From an uncultured Massilia sp. (GTDB lineage Bacteria > Pseudomonadota > Gammaproteobacteria > Burkholderiales > Burkholderiaceae), in NCBI GenBank assembly GCA_946886065.1, contig CAMPHU010000040.1, positions 1 through 27,523 on the forward strand: a DNA stretch of 27,523 nt, in the 5' to 3' direction. This document shows, piece after piece, positions 26,477 to 27,523 of this stretch; within the stretch, counting starts at the first letter, position 1; the number at the start of each line of letters is the position of its first letter. The position numbers and the translations under genes are program-made. The notes beneath the pieces were generated by a model. It searched no databases. It was not told the DNA's origin and saw only the letters and a program-made list of their open reading frames with translations.

Positions 26477-26860
26477 TCAATCTCCCGACCCATACCACCA
26501 CCCGCCCAAGGCCAGCAGCCCAAGCCAGATCGCGACGATGGCCAGCGCACCCGCGTAGCTGGCCGGCTTGGCCTTCTGGTTCGCCATCCATTCCTCGGCC
26601 CGGGCCCGGCATTCCTGGATCACGTGCTCCGGCAGCAGGCGCACCGCCAGCCAGATCAGGCCCGGCAGCAGGATGGCATCGTCGAGATAGCCGAGCACCG
26701 GAATGAAGTCCGGGATCAGGTCGATCGGGCTCAGGGCATAGGCCACCGTCACGACGCACAAGGCCTTGGTCAGGAAAGGCGTGTCCGGATGGCGCCGCGC
26801 AAACCACAGCATGAGCGCATCGCGCTTGATGCGCCGGGCCCAGTTCCTGATCGATTCCAT
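26477..26860 (-). CDS. DUF1232 (YkvA-like) membrane protein
   Basis: This 127-residue protein carries the DUF1232 motif ALCVVTVAYALSPIDLIPDFIPVLGYLDDAILLPGLIWLAVRLLP (about 33-77), preceded by a basic helix WARRIKRDALMLWFARRHPDTP and followed by a C-terminal hydrophobic segment (AGALAIVAIWLGLLALGGWW). GGAGAC 8 nt before ATG 26860 supports the start. Function of the family is unknown. It converges on the dehalogenase with a 30-bp gap. Confidence 0.9.
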   Translation of the reverse strand: MESIRNWARRIKRDALMLWFARRHPDTPFLTKALCVVTVAYALSPIDLIPDFIPVLGYLDDAILLPGLIWLAVRLLPEHVIQECRARAEEWMANQKAKPASYAGALAIVAIWLGLLALGGWWYGSGD

Positions 26861-26915
26861 TGCACGTCTCCATGCATGCTTGAGATGAGCCCGATCCTAC
26901 ACGAAGGCAGAAACG

Positions 26916-26941
26916 ACAACGGCTCCCGAAGGAGCCGTTGT
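26916..26941 (-). terminator. Intrinsic terminator of the desaturase gene
   Basis: An 11-bp perfect stem (26916-26926 with 26931-26941) closes a UUCG-type tetraloop as read on the minus strand (CTCC-TTCG-GGAG). The following CGTTTCT is a weak T-tract. It lies 18 bp past the desaturase stop. Confidence 0.7.
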
Positions 26942-26959
26942 GTTTGAAGCGTAAAGCGA

Positions 26960-27523
26960 TCAGGCGTAGCTGCGCAGGCGGAAGGAGAATTCCTGCAGCG
27001 CCTTGATGCCCGAGGCTTCGGCGCGTGCGCACCAGTCTTGCAGCTGGTGCAGCAGCTGGTCGCGGGTCGAGTGCGAACGCTCCCAGATCGCGCCCAGTTC
27101 CACGCGCATCTGGTGCATGGTTTCCAGCGCCTTGCTGTGCTGGAACAACTCGACCAGTTGCTGCTTCTGCGAGCTTTCCAGCTTGGCCGGCTCGCGCTGC
27201 AGCAGCTTGCGCGAGCTCTTCAGGAAGCGCGCTTCCAGCTCGGCCTTGTGCTTCAGGTGCTCCATTTCTTCGCGGAAGGCGCGGCGCACCGACTTGGCGT
27301 ACTTGGCCATCACGTCGTAGCGGTTGGCGATCACCGACTGCAGGGTGTCGAGGTCGGCCGCCTGCTTGTTCTTGGCAAATTTCGGCTCCGGCGCCACTTT
27401 CTTCACCTTGGCCAGGCCCAGGATTTCCAGGGTGCGGATATAGCCCCAGCCCAGGTCGATCTCGTACCACTTGCTCGACAGCTTGGCCGAGGTGGCGAAG
27501 GTGTGGTGGTTGTTGTGCAGTTC
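26960..27523 (-). CDS. Fatty acid desaturase, DesA-like, C-terminal part
   Basis: The gene enters from the right edge; 188 codons including the stop are visible. It begins in the third histidine box (ELHNNHHTFATSAKLSSKWYE), which binds the di-iron centre of membrane acyl desaturases, followed by DLGWGYIRTLEILGLAKVKKV. The remaining roughly 150 residues form a Lys/Glu/Arg-rich helical extension (for example VRRAFREEMEHLKHKAELEARF) ending in FSFRLRSYA; this kind of tail is seen on betaproteobacterial desaturases. The internal ATG at 27406 is not the start. The enzyme introduces double bonds in membrane fatty acids. Confidence 0.88.
   Translation of the reverse strand, partial: ELHNNHHTFATSAKLSSKWYEIDLGWGYIRTLEILGLAKVKKVAPEPKFAKNKQAADLDTLQSVIANRYDVMAKYAKSVRRAFREEMEHLKHKAELEARFLKSSRKLLQREPAKLESSQKQQLVELFQHSKALETMHQMRVELGAIWERSHSTRDQLLHQLQDWCARAEASGIKALQEFSFRLRSYA

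Overview
The window looks like a chromosomal segment of a high-GC Betaproteobacterium, most likely Oxalobacteraceae (Massilia/Telluria-like). This is inferred from protein character: a CysB-type regulator encoded with cysTWA, a TIGR01841-type phasin, an fkpB-ispH pair, rpmB-rpmG next to radC, and a DesA-like desaturase with a long C-terminal extension. No search was run. No rRNA, tRNA, CRISPR array, insertion sequence or prophage was seen.

Layout. 1-3120 (+): the 3' end of aat, then bpt, pyrD and an aldo/keto reductase. 3206-6991 (-): the cysT-cysW-cysA-cysB sulfate uptake operon, every junction an ATGA overlap. 7103-9164 (-): a TauE/SafE-type permease, a 1-Cys peroxiredoxin and dgkA. 9318-10103 (+): an IclR-family regulator, convergent with pbpG (10131-11279, -). 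11446-13058 (-): a DMT-family permease overlapping a nitroreductase. 13407-13982 (+): a phasin with a good promoter and terminator. 14116-17762 (-): livHMGF, a branched-chain amino acid ABC transporter without its binding protein. 17921-19331 (-): fkpB-ispH. 19447-22421 (+): radC, rpmB-rpmG and a DUF418 membrane protein.

22508-25495 has visibly lower GC and different codon use. It holds a small unknown gene, an AzoR-type flavin reductase and a carboxymuconolactone decarboxylase (AhpD-like) protein on the minus strand, and divergently an ECF41-group sigma factor with its fused C-terminal SnoaL-like domain. Both sides of the divergent intergenic region carry TGTCACA-N16-CGTC, the reported ECF41 promoter pattern, so this appears to be a self-contained ECF41 regulon with possible autoregulation. 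After it come an L-2-haloacid dehalogenase with its full catalytic set, a DUF1232 protein, and the 3' part of a fatty acid desaturase that runs off the window.

The two most interesting signals are the ECF41 divergon with matching promoters on both sides, and the livH leader. In that leader an intrinsic terminator lies between a candidate promoter and livH, overlapped by a 34-codon ORF that has its own Shine-Dalgarno and a Leu/Val-rich stretch: a possible attenuator. A family of REP-like GC-rich palindromes (3145, 8011/8068, remnant at 14095) lies in intergenic gaps.
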